The notes under the pieces are model-generated. The model had not been told where the DNA came from. It saw only the letters and a program-made list of their open reading frames with translations, and ran no database searches. This document shows, piece by piece, positions 55,148 through 63,139 of a DNA stretch of 64,000 nt. Made by a program: the position numbers and the translations under genes. Numbering within the stretch: the stretch's first letter is position 1; each line of letters begins with the position of its first letter. The stretch is taken from positions 124,001 to 188,000 of the forward strand of contig NZ_VSSR01000025.1 in assembly GCF_008123515.1 (NCBI RefSeq), written 5' to 3'. Source of the stretch: Bradyrhizobium cytisi (lineage in GTDB: Bacteria; Pseudomonadota; Alphaproteobacteria; Rhizobiales; Xanthobacteraceae).

Positions 55148-58100
55148 TCATTGCAGGAGCGGTGTCCGCAAGTCGAGGGTCAGCGGGAATTCATTTGTGC
55201 GTTCCTCGGGCGGGGGCTGCATGGGGCCCGGCGTATGGCCGTGGTCCTGGAAGCGCGCCAGCCGCCGCGCCTCGGCCTCGTAGGTGTTGACCGGCTTGGT
55301 GTCGTAGCTGCGGCCGCCGGGATGGGCGACGTGATAGACGCAGCCGCCGAGCGAGCGGCCGTTCCAGGTATCGATCAGGTCAAACGTCAGCGGCGCATGG
55401 ACCGGAATGGTCGGGTGCAGGCCGGAGGCCGGCTGCCAGGCCTTGAAGCGGACACCCGCCACGGCCTCCCCCGAGCGTCCGGTCGACGTCATCGGCAGGC
55501 GGCGGCCGTTGCAGGTCACGACATGGCGGCCCTCGACGAAGCCGTCGGCCTTGACCTGGAGCCGTTCGACGGACGAGTCGACATAGCGCACCGTGCCGCC
55601 GGCCGAGCCCTCCTCGCCCAGCACGTGCCAAGGCTCCAATGCCTGGCGCAGCTCCAGCGTCACGCCGCCATGATGGATGCGGCCGAAGGCGGGGAAGCGG
55701 AATTCGAGCTGGGCCAGATACCATTCCGGCTCGAACGGATAGCCCGAGCTCTTGAGCTCGGAGAGCACGTCCTGAAAATCTTCCCAGATGAAATGCGGCA
55801 GCATGAAGCGGTCATGCAGCGCGGTGCCCCAGCGCACGAACTTGCCTTGTTGCGGCTCGCGCCAGAATTTTGCGATCAGCGCCCTGATCAGGAGCTGCTG
55901 CGCCAGCGACATCCGCGGATCCGGCGGCATTTCGAGCGCGCGGAATTCGACCAGGCCGAGCCGGCCGGTGGGGCTATCCGGCGAATAGAGCTTGTCGATG
56001 CAGATCTCGGCGCGGTGGGTGTTGCCGGTGATGTCGACCAGCAGATGCCGGAACAGCCGGTCAACCAGCCACAGCGGCGTCTGATAGCCCGGCGGCGGCA
56101 CGTGCGAGAGTGCGATCTCGAGCTCGTAGATGCTGTCGTGACGGGCCTCGTCGATGCGCGGCGCCTGGCTGGTCGGGCCGATGAACAGGCCGGAGAAGAA
56201 ATAGGACAGCGACGGATGCCGCTGCCAGTACAGCACCAGGCTCTTCAAGAGATCGGGGCGGCGCAGGAACGGCGAATCCTGCGGACTGGAGCCGCCGACC
56301 ACGACGTGGTTGCCGCCGCCGGTGCCGGTGTGGCGGCCATCGACCAGGAAGCGGTTGGCGCCGAGGCGTATCTTGCCGGCATCCTCATAGAGCCCGACGG
56401 TGATGTCGACCGCCTCGCGCCAATTCTTTGCGGGCTGAACGTTGACCTCGATGACGCCGGGGTCAGGCGTCACCTTGATGACCTCGATGCGCGGATCGAA
56501 CGGCGGCGCATAGCCCTCGACATGGACCTGGAGCTGCATCTCCTCGGCGGTGGCTTCGACCGCCGCGATCATCTCGAGATAATCCTCGATACGCTCCACC
56601 GGCGGCATGAAGGCGCAGATCACGCCGTCGCGGACCTCGATCGACAGTGCCGTGCGGACGGGGACGGACGTATTGAGCTTCTCGGGCGCGACCCGCGGCG
56701 ACGCTGTCGGGCGCTCCGGGAGCGTGAACACCGGCAGCTTGCCGCGCGCCTCCAGCGGGTCCTGCTCGACGATGTAGGGATATTCACTGGGCGGGACGTA
56801 GCCGAGCGAACCGATCGGCAGGCGCAGGCCGAGCGGCGAATCGCCCGGCATCAGGAACAGATGATTGCGCCGGAGCTGCCAGCGCTCGCTGCGCCAGCGT
56901 GGCGGCGCGTTCCAGCGCTGCACCGGCAGCACGAAACCGCGTGGCTTGCGGAGGCCCTCATCGAACACCCGCGCCATGCGCGCGCGTTCCTCCGGATTGG
57001 ACAATTTGGAGTCGGACGGATCGACGTTGACGGGAAGATCGGCCTCCTTCTGAAGCCAGTAGACGGTGTCCTCATAGGCCGGAATGACATAGCCGGGATC
57101 GAGCCCGAGCCGTGCCGCCGTGCCCTCCATGAAGTCTTCGGCGTCCTCGGTCACGGCGAGCTTGGGCTTCTCGATCCTGGCGATGAGGTCGCCATTCTTC
57201 CAGATCGGCACGCCGTCCTTGCGCCAGTACAGGCCAAAGGCCCAGCGCGGCAGGCTTTCGCCGGGATACCATTTGCCCTGGCCGTAATGCAGCAGGCCGC
57301 CCGGCGCGAATCGATTGCGCAGACGGCGGATCAGATCGTCGCCGAGCGCGCGCTTGGTCGGGCCGACCGCTTCCGTATTCCACTCCGCCGCTTCGAGATC
57401 GTCGACCGAGACGAAGGTCGGCTCGCCGCCCATGGTGAGCCGCACGTCCTGCGCAGCGAGATCGCCGTCGACCTGCTCGCCGAGATCGTTGAGCCGCGTC
57501 CAGGAGTCATCGGAGAACGGCTTTGTGATGCGCGGCGCCTCGCGGATGCGGCGGACGCTCATGTCGAAGGCGAATTCGACCTCGGCAAAGCCCGCGCCAC
57601 CGGAGATCGGCGCGGCCGAACGATAATGCGGCGTGGCGGCAACTGGGATGTGCCCCTCGCCCGCGAGCATGCCCGAGGTCCCATCAAACCCGATCCAGCC
57701 CGCGCCCGGCAGATAGACCTCGGCCCAGGCGTGCAGATCGGTGAAGTCGTTCTCCACCTCCGGCGGCCCCTCGATCGGATCGATGTCGGGGCGGATCTGG
57801 ATGAGATAGCCGGACACGAAGCGCGCGGCGAGGCCAAGATGGCGGAAGGTCTGGATCAACAGCCAGGCGGAGTCGCGGCAGGAGCCGGCGCAGGATGTGA
57901 GCGTCTCCTCCGGCGTCTGCACGCCGGGCTCCATGCGAATGACGTAGTTGATCTTCTGTTGCAGTTCCCTGTTCAGATCGACCAGGAAATTGACGGTATT
58001 CGGGGCCTCGCGCGGGATCGAGGCGAGATATTTTGCGAATGCGGGATCGGGCTTGATGATCTCGAGATACGGCGCAAGCTCGGCCTTGAGGTCTTTCGGG

Positions 58101-58417
58101 TATTCGAACGGAAAGCTGTCGGCGTAAGGTTCGACGAAGAAGTCGAATGGATTGACCGTGGTCATCTGTGCCGTGAAATCGACTTCGATCTTCAGCTCGG
58201 TCGTTTTCTCCGGGAAGACGTAACGGGCGATCCAGTTACCTAGCGGATCCTGCTGCCAGTTCACGAAGTGATTGGCCGGCGTGACCTTGAGCGAATAGCT
58301 CAGGATCGGCGTGCGCGTGTGCGGCGCCGGCCGCAGACGGATGGTCTGCGGTCCCAGATCGATCGGGCGGTCGTATTTGTAGTGCGTGACGTGGTGTAAT
58401 GCGACGTAGATCGACAC
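55148..58417 (-). CDS. Large transglutaminase-like protein with DUF2126
   Basis: 1089 residues from GTG 58417 (SIYVALHHVTHYKYDRPIDLGPQ), where homology begins; a TTG at 58474 is an alternative start. The N-terminal transglutaminase domain has the Cys in SCAGSCRDSAWLLIQTFRHLGLAARFVSGYL, His in LHAWAEVYLPG and Asp in WIGFDGTSG. The C-terminal DUF2126 (about 290-1089) has RLTMGGEPTFVSVDD and GGGNHVVVGGSSP. It is the first gene of the operon DUF2126-transglutaminase, ATP-grasp/alpha-E, transglutaminase; the gap to the next gene is 27 nt. Confidence 0.93.
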   Translation of the reverse strand: MSIYVALHHVTHYKYDRPIDLGPQTIRLRPAPHTRTPILSYSLKVTPANHFVNWQQDPLGNWIARYVFPEKTTELKIEVDFTAQMTTVNPFDFFVEPYADSFPFEYPKDLKAELAPYLEIIKPDPAFAKYLASIPREAPNTVNFLVDLNRELQQKINYVIRMEPGVQTPEETLTSCAGSCRDSAWLLIQTFRHLGLAARFVSGYLIQIRPDIDPIEGPPEVENDFTDLHAWAEVYLPGAGWIGFDGTSGMLAGEGHIPVAATPHYRSAAPISGGAGFAEVEFAFDMSVRRIREAPRITKPFSDDSWTRLNDLGEQVDGDLAAQDVRLTMGGEPTFVSVDDLEAAEWNTEAVGPTKRALGDDLIRRLRNRFAPGGLLHYGQGKWYPGESLPRWAFGLYWRKDGVPIWKNGDLIARIEKPKLAVTEDAEDFMEGTAARLGLDPGYVIPAYEDTVYWLQKEADLPVNVDPSDSKLSNPEERARMARVFDEGLRKPRGFVLPVQRWNAPPRWRSERWQLRRNHLFLMPGDSPLGLRLPIGSLGYVPPSEYPYIVEQDPLEARGKLPVFTLPERPTASPRVAPEKLNTSVPVRTALSIEVRDGVICAFMPPVERIEDYLEMIAAVEATAEEMQLQVHVEGYAPPFDPRIEVIKVTPDPGVIEVNVQPAKNWREAVDITVGLYEDAGKIRLGANRFLVDGRHTGTGGGNHVVVGGSSPQDSPFLRRPDLLKSLVLYWQRHPSLSYFFSGLFIGPTSQAPRIDEARHDSIYELEIALSHVPPPGYQTPLWLVDRLFRHLLVDITGNTHRAEICIDKLYSPDSPTGRLGLVEFRALEMPPDPRMSLAQQLLIRALIAKFWREPQQGKFVRWGTALHDRFMLPHFIWEDFQDVLSELKSSGYPFEPEWYLAQLEFRFPAFGRIHHGGVTLELRQALEPWHVLGEEGSAGGTVRYVDSSVERLQVKADGFVEGRHVVTCNGRRLPMTSTGRSGEAVAGVRFKAWQPASGLHPTIPVHAPLTFDLIDTWNGRSLGGCVYHVAHPGGRSYDTKPVNTYEAEARRLARFQDHGHTPGPMQPPPEERTNEFPLTLDLRTPLLQ

Positions 58418-58525
58418 GGGGTGCGGTGCTCCAGCAGCTTTTTTGAGCAGAACACCGCTGGTGACCTCGATCAAGCATTAACAACGGGCAGACCGTGCCC
58501 ATTGCAGAAGCGGTAGATTTTACAT

Positions 58526-58611
58526 GCCGTCATTCCGGGATGGTCCGAAGGACCAGACCCGGAATCTCGAGATTCCGGGTTCGATGCTTCGCATCGCCCC
58601 GGAATGACGGC
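58526..58611. repeat. REP-type palindromic element
   Basis: Outer arms GCCGTCATTCC (58526-58536) and its complement (58601-58611) enclose a second perfect palindrome centred near 58568 (CCCGGAATCTC with its complement). It is a nested intergenic repeat of the Bradyrhizobium type, unlike the one at 10291. Confidence 0.8.
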
Positions 58612-58619
58612 AGCAGATC

Positions 58620-60143
58620 TCACATCGTCGCGCCCAGCACCCAGGGCGCGAATTCGGCACCGCCGAAATCAAAGCTTTCGCTCTTGGTCGGCTGGCCGGA
58701 TGCGGTCTTGAGGATGAGATCGAAGATACGCTGACCGCACTCCTGCACGCTCTCCTCGCCTTCGAGGATGGTGCCACAATTGACGTCCATGTCCTCTTCC
58801 ATGCGCTTGTACATGGGCGTGTTGGTGGCGAGCTTGATCGAGGGCGCGGGCTTGCAGCCGAACACGCTGCCGCGGCCGGTGGTGAAGCAGACGAGGTTGG
58901 CGCCGCCGGCGACCTGGCCGGTGGCGGCGACCGGATCGTAGCCGGGCGTGTCCATGAACACGAAGCCGCGCTTGGTCACCGGCTCGGCGTAACGCAGCAC
59001 GTCGACCAGATTGGTGGTCCCGGCCTTCGCCATCGCGCCGAGCGACTTTTCCAGAATCGTGGTGAGGCCGCCGGCCTTGTTGCCGGGGCTTGGATTGGCG
59101 TTCATCTCGGCGCCTTCGCGCTCGGTGTATTCGTCCCACCAGCGCATCAGATCGACCAGCTTCTCGCCGACCTCGCGGCTGACCGCGCGGCGCGTGAGCA
59201 GATGCTCGGCGCCGTAGGTCTCCGGCGTCTCCGACAGGATCACGGTGCCGCCGTGACGGACGATGAGGTCGCTCGCCGCACCCAGCGCCGGATTGGCCGA
59301 TACGCCGGAATAGCCGTCCGAGCCGCCGCATTGCAGCGCCACGGTCAATTCACTCACCGGCACGGACTCGCGCTTGACCTTATTGGAATCCGCAAGAGCC
59401 TCGCGCACGAAGGCGATGCCGGCCTCCACCGTCTTGCGGGTGCCGCCGACCTCCTGGATGTCCATCGCGCGCAGGCGGCCGGCGAGCTTCTGCTCCTCCA
59501 TGAGCCCGCCGATCTGGTTCACCTCGCAACCGAGGCCAAGCACGATGACGTGGGAGAAATTAACGTGCCGCGCATAGCCGCCGAGCGTGCGGCGGAGCAG
59601 CGCCAGCGGCTCGTTCTGCGTCATGCCGCAGCCGGTCTTGTGCGTCAGCGCGACGACGCCGTCGACATTGGGGAAATCGGCCAGCGGATTGTCGCCGGTG
59701 AAGGGATTCTTCTTGAAGACGTCGGCAACGAGACCCGCGACATGCGCGCTGCAATTCACCGAGGTGAGGATGCCGATATAGTTGCGCGTGGCGACGCGGC
59801 CGTCCGGGCGGCGGATGCCCTCGAAGGTCGCCGGCAGGTCGAAATTCGGCGTCGGCTTGACGTCGGCGCAATAGGCATAGTCCTTGGCGAAATCGCCCAT
59901 GCCGATGTTCTGCACGTGCACGTGCTGGCCCGGCGCGATCGGAATGGTCGCAAAGCCGATGATCTGACCGTAGCGGATGACAGGCTCGCCCACTGCGATC
60001 GGCTTGATCGCGACCTTGTGGCCGGAGGGAATGCGCTCGACCGTGGTCACGCCGTCAGCCACCAGTGTCCCCGGCGGCAGGCTCGCGCGCGCGATCAGCA
60101 CGCCATCAGCGGGATGCAGGCGGATGACGGGGCTGATGGTCAT
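58620..60143 (-). CDS. UxaA-family altronate/galactarate dehydratase-like protein
   Basis: 507 residues. A small N-terminal SAF domain (about 1-95) precedes the large UxaA core, with HKTGCGMTQN, GLGCEVNQIGGLMEE, LQCGGSDGYSGVSANPALG and FTTGRGSVFGCKPAPSIKLATNT. These dehydrate altronate, galactarate or related sugar acids with Fe2+ or Mn2+. The aldolase 157 bp away could complete a galactarate-type route (GarD then GarL) or belong to the hpa set; see findings. Confidence 0.88.
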   Translation of the reverse strand: MTISPVIRLHPADGVLIARASLPPGTLVADGVTTVERIPSGHKVAIKPIAVGEPVIRYGQIIGFATIPIAPGQHVHVQNIGMGDFAKDYAYCADVKPTPNFDLPATFEGIRRPDGRVATRNYIGILTSVNCSAHVAGLVADVFKKNPFTGDNPLADFPNVDGVVALTHKTGCGMTQNEPLALLRRTLGGYARHVNFSHVIVLGLGCEVNQIGGLMEEQKLAGRLRAMDIQEVGGTRKTVEAGIAFVREALADSNKVKRESVPVSELTVALQCGGSDGYSGVSANPALGAASDLIVRHGGTVILSETPETYGAEHLLTRRAVSREVGEKLVDLMRWWDEYTEREGAEMNANPSPGNKAGGLTTILEKSLGAMAKAGTTNLVDVLRYAEPVTKRGFVFMDTPGYDPVAATGQVAGGANLVCFTTGRGSVFGCKPAPSIKLATNTPMYKRMEEDMDVNCGTILEGEESVQECGQRIFDLILKTASGQPTKSESFDFGGAEFAPWVLGATM

Positions 60144-60168
60144 GGGTATCTCCTGTATCGAAACTATC

Positions 60169-60292
60169 GTGCCCCGGATGCTGCGCAGCGCGAAAGCGGT
60201 GCGCTGCTAAGCCGGGGCCCATGCGTGAGGTTGGCTTCTGGGTCCCGGCTCTGCGGAGCGGCACTGCGTGCCGCACCGCGTCCGGGGACACA
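60169..60292. repeat. Tandem GC-rich REP-like elements
   Basis: Two inverted units: CCCCGG-ATGCTGCGC with its return arm ending in GCCGGGG (60172-60217), and CCCGGCTCTGCGGAG with its return arm ending CCGGGG (60244-60287). They fill the gap between the dehydratase and aldolase genes. Confidence 0.6.
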
Positions 60293-60300
60293 GAGAGTCA

Positions 60301-61077
60301 TCAAGCCTTGCCGCCGGAATCCTTGCGGGTCGCATTCACCTGCATCTTGGCAAAGGTCGTCATCAGGCCGACCTCGTTCGAGAGGGTCACCAGCTTGAAG
60401 CCCATGTTGATGGCGCGCGCAGCACCCTCGGCGCCGCTGCAATGGATGCCCGCGTTGAGGCCGCGCTTGGCGCACTCCTTGATGATCTTGTCGTAGATCG
60501 CGAGGATCTCGGGCTCGCTGCGGTCGAGCTTCGGCTCGAGGCCGTAGGAGAAGCCGAGGTCGGACGGGCCGATATAGACGCCGTCGATGCCCTCGACGTC
60601 GAAGATCGCTTCCATGTTCTCGACTGCGGTCTTGGTCTCCATCATCGGCAGCAGCACGATGTCGTCGTTGGCCGTCTTCTGGTAGGAACCCGCGGTGCCG
60701 TACATGCCGGCGCGGATCGGGCCGTTCGAGCGGACGCCCTTCGGCGGATATTTCGAATAGGACACGAGGTTCCTGGCCTCCTGCGCCGTGTTGACCATCG
60801 GGCAGATCACGCCATAGGCGCCGCCGTCGAGCACCTTGCCGATGATGCCGGGCTCGTTCCAGGGCACGCGGACCATCGGGGTGACCGGATGCTTGTCCAT
60901 GGCCTGGAAGCACTGCACCATCGACTGATAATCCTGCACGCCGTGCTGGATGTCGACGGTGACGCTGTCGAAGCCGCATTGCGCGATCATCTCAGCGGAG
61001 AAGCCGGAGGGAATAGCCAGCCACGCATTGACCACGGCCTTGCCCGACTTCCAGATTTCCTTGACCTTGTTCGCCAC
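60301..61077 (-). CDS. hpaI: HpcH/HpaI-family aldolase
   Basis: 258 residues, matching class II HpcH/HpaI aldolases. Motifs are AEMIAQCGFDSVTVDIQHGVQDY, MVRVPWNEPGIIGKVLDGGAYGVICPMVNTAQEA, MMETKTAVENMEAI and IDGVYIGPSDLGFSYG, with the metal ligands Glu (METK) and Asp (PSDL). It may split 4-hydroxy-2-oxoheptanedioate in homoprotocatechuate breakdown (the neighbours point this way) or 5-keto-4-deoxyglucarate (as GarL). The two families are close; motif reading cannot separate them. Confidence 0.82.
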   Translation of the reverse strand: MANKVKEIWKSGKAVVNAWLAIPSGFSAEMIAQCGFDSVTVDIQHGVQDYQSMVQCFQAMDKHPVTPMVRVPWNEPGIIGKVLDGGAYGVICPMVNTAQEARNLVSYSKYPPKGVRSNGPIRAGMYGTAGSYQKTANDDIVLLPMMETKTAVENMEAIFDVEGIDGVYIGPSDLGFSYGLEPKLDRSEPEILAIYDKIIKECAKRGLNAGIHCSGAEGAARAINMGFKLVTLSNEVGLMTTFAKMQVNATRKDSGGKA

Positions 61078-61270
61078 GTTGCCTTCCTTCTCAGTTGTTC
61101 TCGCTCGCCGTCGTGCCGGCGACCTGTTCGCCGAAGCTCAAGCGAAGCACTCCGGAACTTCTCTATTCTGACGCTCTGGATCGCCTCGCCTTTGTGCGTC
61201 TCGCGGCACTTTGAGCGAAAAAACGCGCGGATGTCCATGGTTCTCGCTGCGCGGGCGCGCATATCTGGTC

Positions 61271-61789
61271 TCACTCCTCGGCTGTTGTCTCGTCCGCGGC
61301 GCCAGGTGCGGCAAGACTGCGCTCGAGCTCGCCCAGCATCTCCTGCAACTCCGCGAGCTTGCGCGCGCCGAAGCGCTGCGTGATCTCGGCATAGATCGCT
61401 TCCGAGGACGGCGCCACGGAGGCCATCAGCTTCACGCCGTCCCTGGAGATCGAGACCATGCTGCGGCGCTGGTCCGCCTTCGCGGTCTTGCGCTCGATCA
61501 GGTTGCGCGCCTCGAGATCGCGCAGGATGCGTGACAGGCTCGGCCCAAGGAGAAACGCGGTGCGCGCGAGTTCCGTGACCTCGGCGGCCTCGATGGACGC
61601 GAGCGCACGCAGGATGCGCCATTGCTGCTCGGTCAGGCCGTGCTCGCGCAGCGATGGGCGAAATTGCCGCATCACCGCCTCGCGTGCCCGCAACAGCAAC
61701 ATCGGCAACGATCGCGAGAAATCGCGCATCGGCACCTGCCGCGCGGCAGGCGCGCTTGCGTTCTCGGAATCAGCCGGTCTCTTCGTCAT
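61271..61789 (-). CDS. hpaR: MarR-family repressor, HpaR-like
   Basis: 172 residues. The winged helix is LTEQQWRILRALASIEAAEVTELARTAFLLGPSLSRILRDLEARNLIERKTAKADQRRSM, matching HpaR of the homoprotocatechuate operon. It diverges from hpaH with two palindromes between the starts, which fits a ligand-released repressor. It may respond to a homoprotocatechuate-pathway intermediate. Confidence 0.88.
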   Translation of the reverse strand: MTKRPADSENASAPAARQVPMRDFSRSLPMLLLRAREAVMRQFRPSLREHGLTEQQWRILRALASIEAAEVTELARTAFLLGPSLSRILRDLEARNLIERKTAKADQRRSMVSISRDGVKLMASVAPSSEAIYAEITQRFGARKLAELQEMLGELERSLAAPGAADETTAEE

Positions 61790-61802
61790 GACGCCCTTTC
61801 AG

Positions 61803-61821
61803 ACTGCAAAACGTTTGCAGT
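61803..61821. promoter_or_regulatory. Palindrome near hpaR start
   Basis: ACTGCAAA, three bases, TTTGCAGT: 8-bp arms (61803-61810 and 61814-61821), 14 bp before the hpaR start on the minus strand. It is a candidate operator for autoregulation. Confidence 0.45.
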
Positions 61822-61852
61822 GCAGCAAGCCCGAATTGTGATTGACGCATTC

Positions 61853-61868
61853 ACTTAACATGTTAAGT
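61853..61868. promoter_or_regulatory. HpaR operator candidate upstream of hpaH
   Basis: ACTTAACATGTTAAGT is a perfect 16-bp palindrome, 33 bp before the hpaH start and about 63 bp from the hpaR start. MarR proteins bind such palindromes. Confidence 0.6.
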
Positions 61869-61901
61869 ATCTCCGGGCACCACGATTTTGGTCGATCACC
61901 G

Positions 61902-62708
61902 ATGGCGCTTTCCAAAGACGATATCCAAGCTTGCGCGAACCGTCTGCATCAGGCGGAGAAGACGCGCGTGCAGATCCGGCAGCTCTCGCAGGACTTCCCC
62001 GATATCACCATCGCCCATGCCTACGCGATTCAGAAGGCCTGGGTCGACATCAAGATCGCCGAGGGTCGCCGCGTCAAAGGCCACAAGATCGGCCTGACCT
62101 CGAAGGCGATGCAGAGCGCGCTCAATATCGACGAGCCGGATTCGGGCGTGCTGCTCGACGACATGTTCTTCGCCGATGGCGGCATGGTCCCGACCGAGCG
62201 CTTCATCGCAACCCGCGTCGAGGCCGAGCTCGCCTTCGTCATGAGCAAGCGGCTCGAAGGTCCCAACTGCACGATGTTCGACGTGCTCAATGCCACCGAC
62301 TTCGTGGTTCCGGCGCTGGAGATTCTGGACACGCGGATCGAGCGCGTCGATCCCAAGACGAAAGCCACGCGAAAAATCTACGATACCATCGCCGACAACG
62401 CGGCGAATGCCGGCATCGTGCTCGGCGGCCGGCCGATCCGTCCGCTCGATGCCGATTTGCGCTGGATCGGCGCGCTTTGCTTCAAGAACGGCCAGCTCGA
62501 AGAAACCGGCCTCGCCGCCGGCGTGCTCAATCACCCCGCGACTGCAGTTGCGTGGCTTGCGAACAAGATCGCGCCGCTTGGGCTCGCGCTCGAGCCCGGC
62601 CAAATCGTGCTCGCCGGCTCCTTCATCCGTCCGATCGAGACCCGTAAGGGCGACACAATTCAAGCCGATTATGGCGCCTACGGCTCGGTCAGCTGCTACT
62701 TCGCCTAA
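61902..62708 (+). CDS. hpaH: 2-oxo-hept-4-ene-1,7-dioate hydratase HpaH
   Basis: 268 residues from ATG 61902 (MALSKDDIQACANRLHQAE); an upstream ATG at 61842 would place 20 codons over the operator. Motifs are KGHKIGLTSKAMQSALNIDEPDSGVLLDDMFF, the metal-binding EAELAFVMSKRLEGP and LGGRPIRPLDADLRWIG. It adds water to 2-oxohept-4-ene-1,7-dioate; the fold is that of fumarylacetoacetate hydrolase-like proteins. It is first in hpaH-hpaF-hpaE. Confidence 0.92.
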   Translation: MALSKDDIQACANRLHQAEKTRVQIRQLSQDFPDITIAHAYAIQKAWVDIKIAEGRRVKGHKIGLTSKAMQSALNIDEPDSGVLLDDMFFADGGMVPTERFIATRVEAELAFVMSKRLEGPNCTMFDVLNATDFVVPALEILDTRIERVDPKTKATRKIYDTIADNAANAGIVLGGRPIRPLDADLRWIGALCFKNGQLEETGLAAGVLNHPATAVAWLANKIAPLGLALEPGQIVLAGSFIRPIETRKGDTIQADYGAYGSVSCYFA

Positions 62709-62740
62709 GGCAATTAGACGACCCAGGGAGTGAAACCGCC

Positions 62741-63139
62741 ATGCCGCATTTCACGATCGAATATTCGGCCAATCTCGATCACCGTGTCGACATCGGCGCC
62801 GTCTGCGAGATCGTGCGCAAGGCGGCGGTCGAAACCGGCATCTTCCCGCTCGGCGGCATCCGCGTTCGTGCCATCCGCTGCGAGCACTATGCGGTCGCCG
62901 ATAACAGGCACGATTACGGCTTTCTCGACATGGTGCTGCGCATCGGTGAAGGCCGCGATCTCGCCACGCGGCAGAAGGCCGGCGAGCATGTCTTTGAGGC
63001 GCTCTCGAAACATCTCGATCCCGTTTTTGCCGCCAGCAAGTTCGCCTTGTCGTTCGACATGCAGATCAACGACAAGGACACCAGCTGGAAGCGCAACAAC
63101 ATCCACGACGCATTGAAAGTGGTGGCCGCCCATGGATAA
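62741..63139 (+). CDS. hpaF: 5-carboxymethyl-2-hydroxymuconate isomerase HpaF
   Basis: 132 residues, the length of CHMI. It begins MPHFTIEYSANLDHRV, so the catalytic Pro2 of tautomerase-type enzymes is present; GGIRVRAIRCEHYAVAD and LALS-like SFDMQINDKDTSWKRNNIH follow. It isomerises 5-carboxymethyl-2-hydroxymuconate to 2-oxo-hept-3-ene-1,7-dioate. It lies 32 nt after hpaH and overlaps hpaE by 8 nt. Confidence 0.93.
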   Translation: MPHFTIEYSANLDHRVDIGAVCEIVRKAAVETGIFPLGGIRVRAIRCEHYAVADNRHDYGFLDMVLRIGEGRDLATRQKAGEHVFEALSKHLDPVFAASKFALSFDMQINDKDTSWKRNNIHDALKVVAAHG

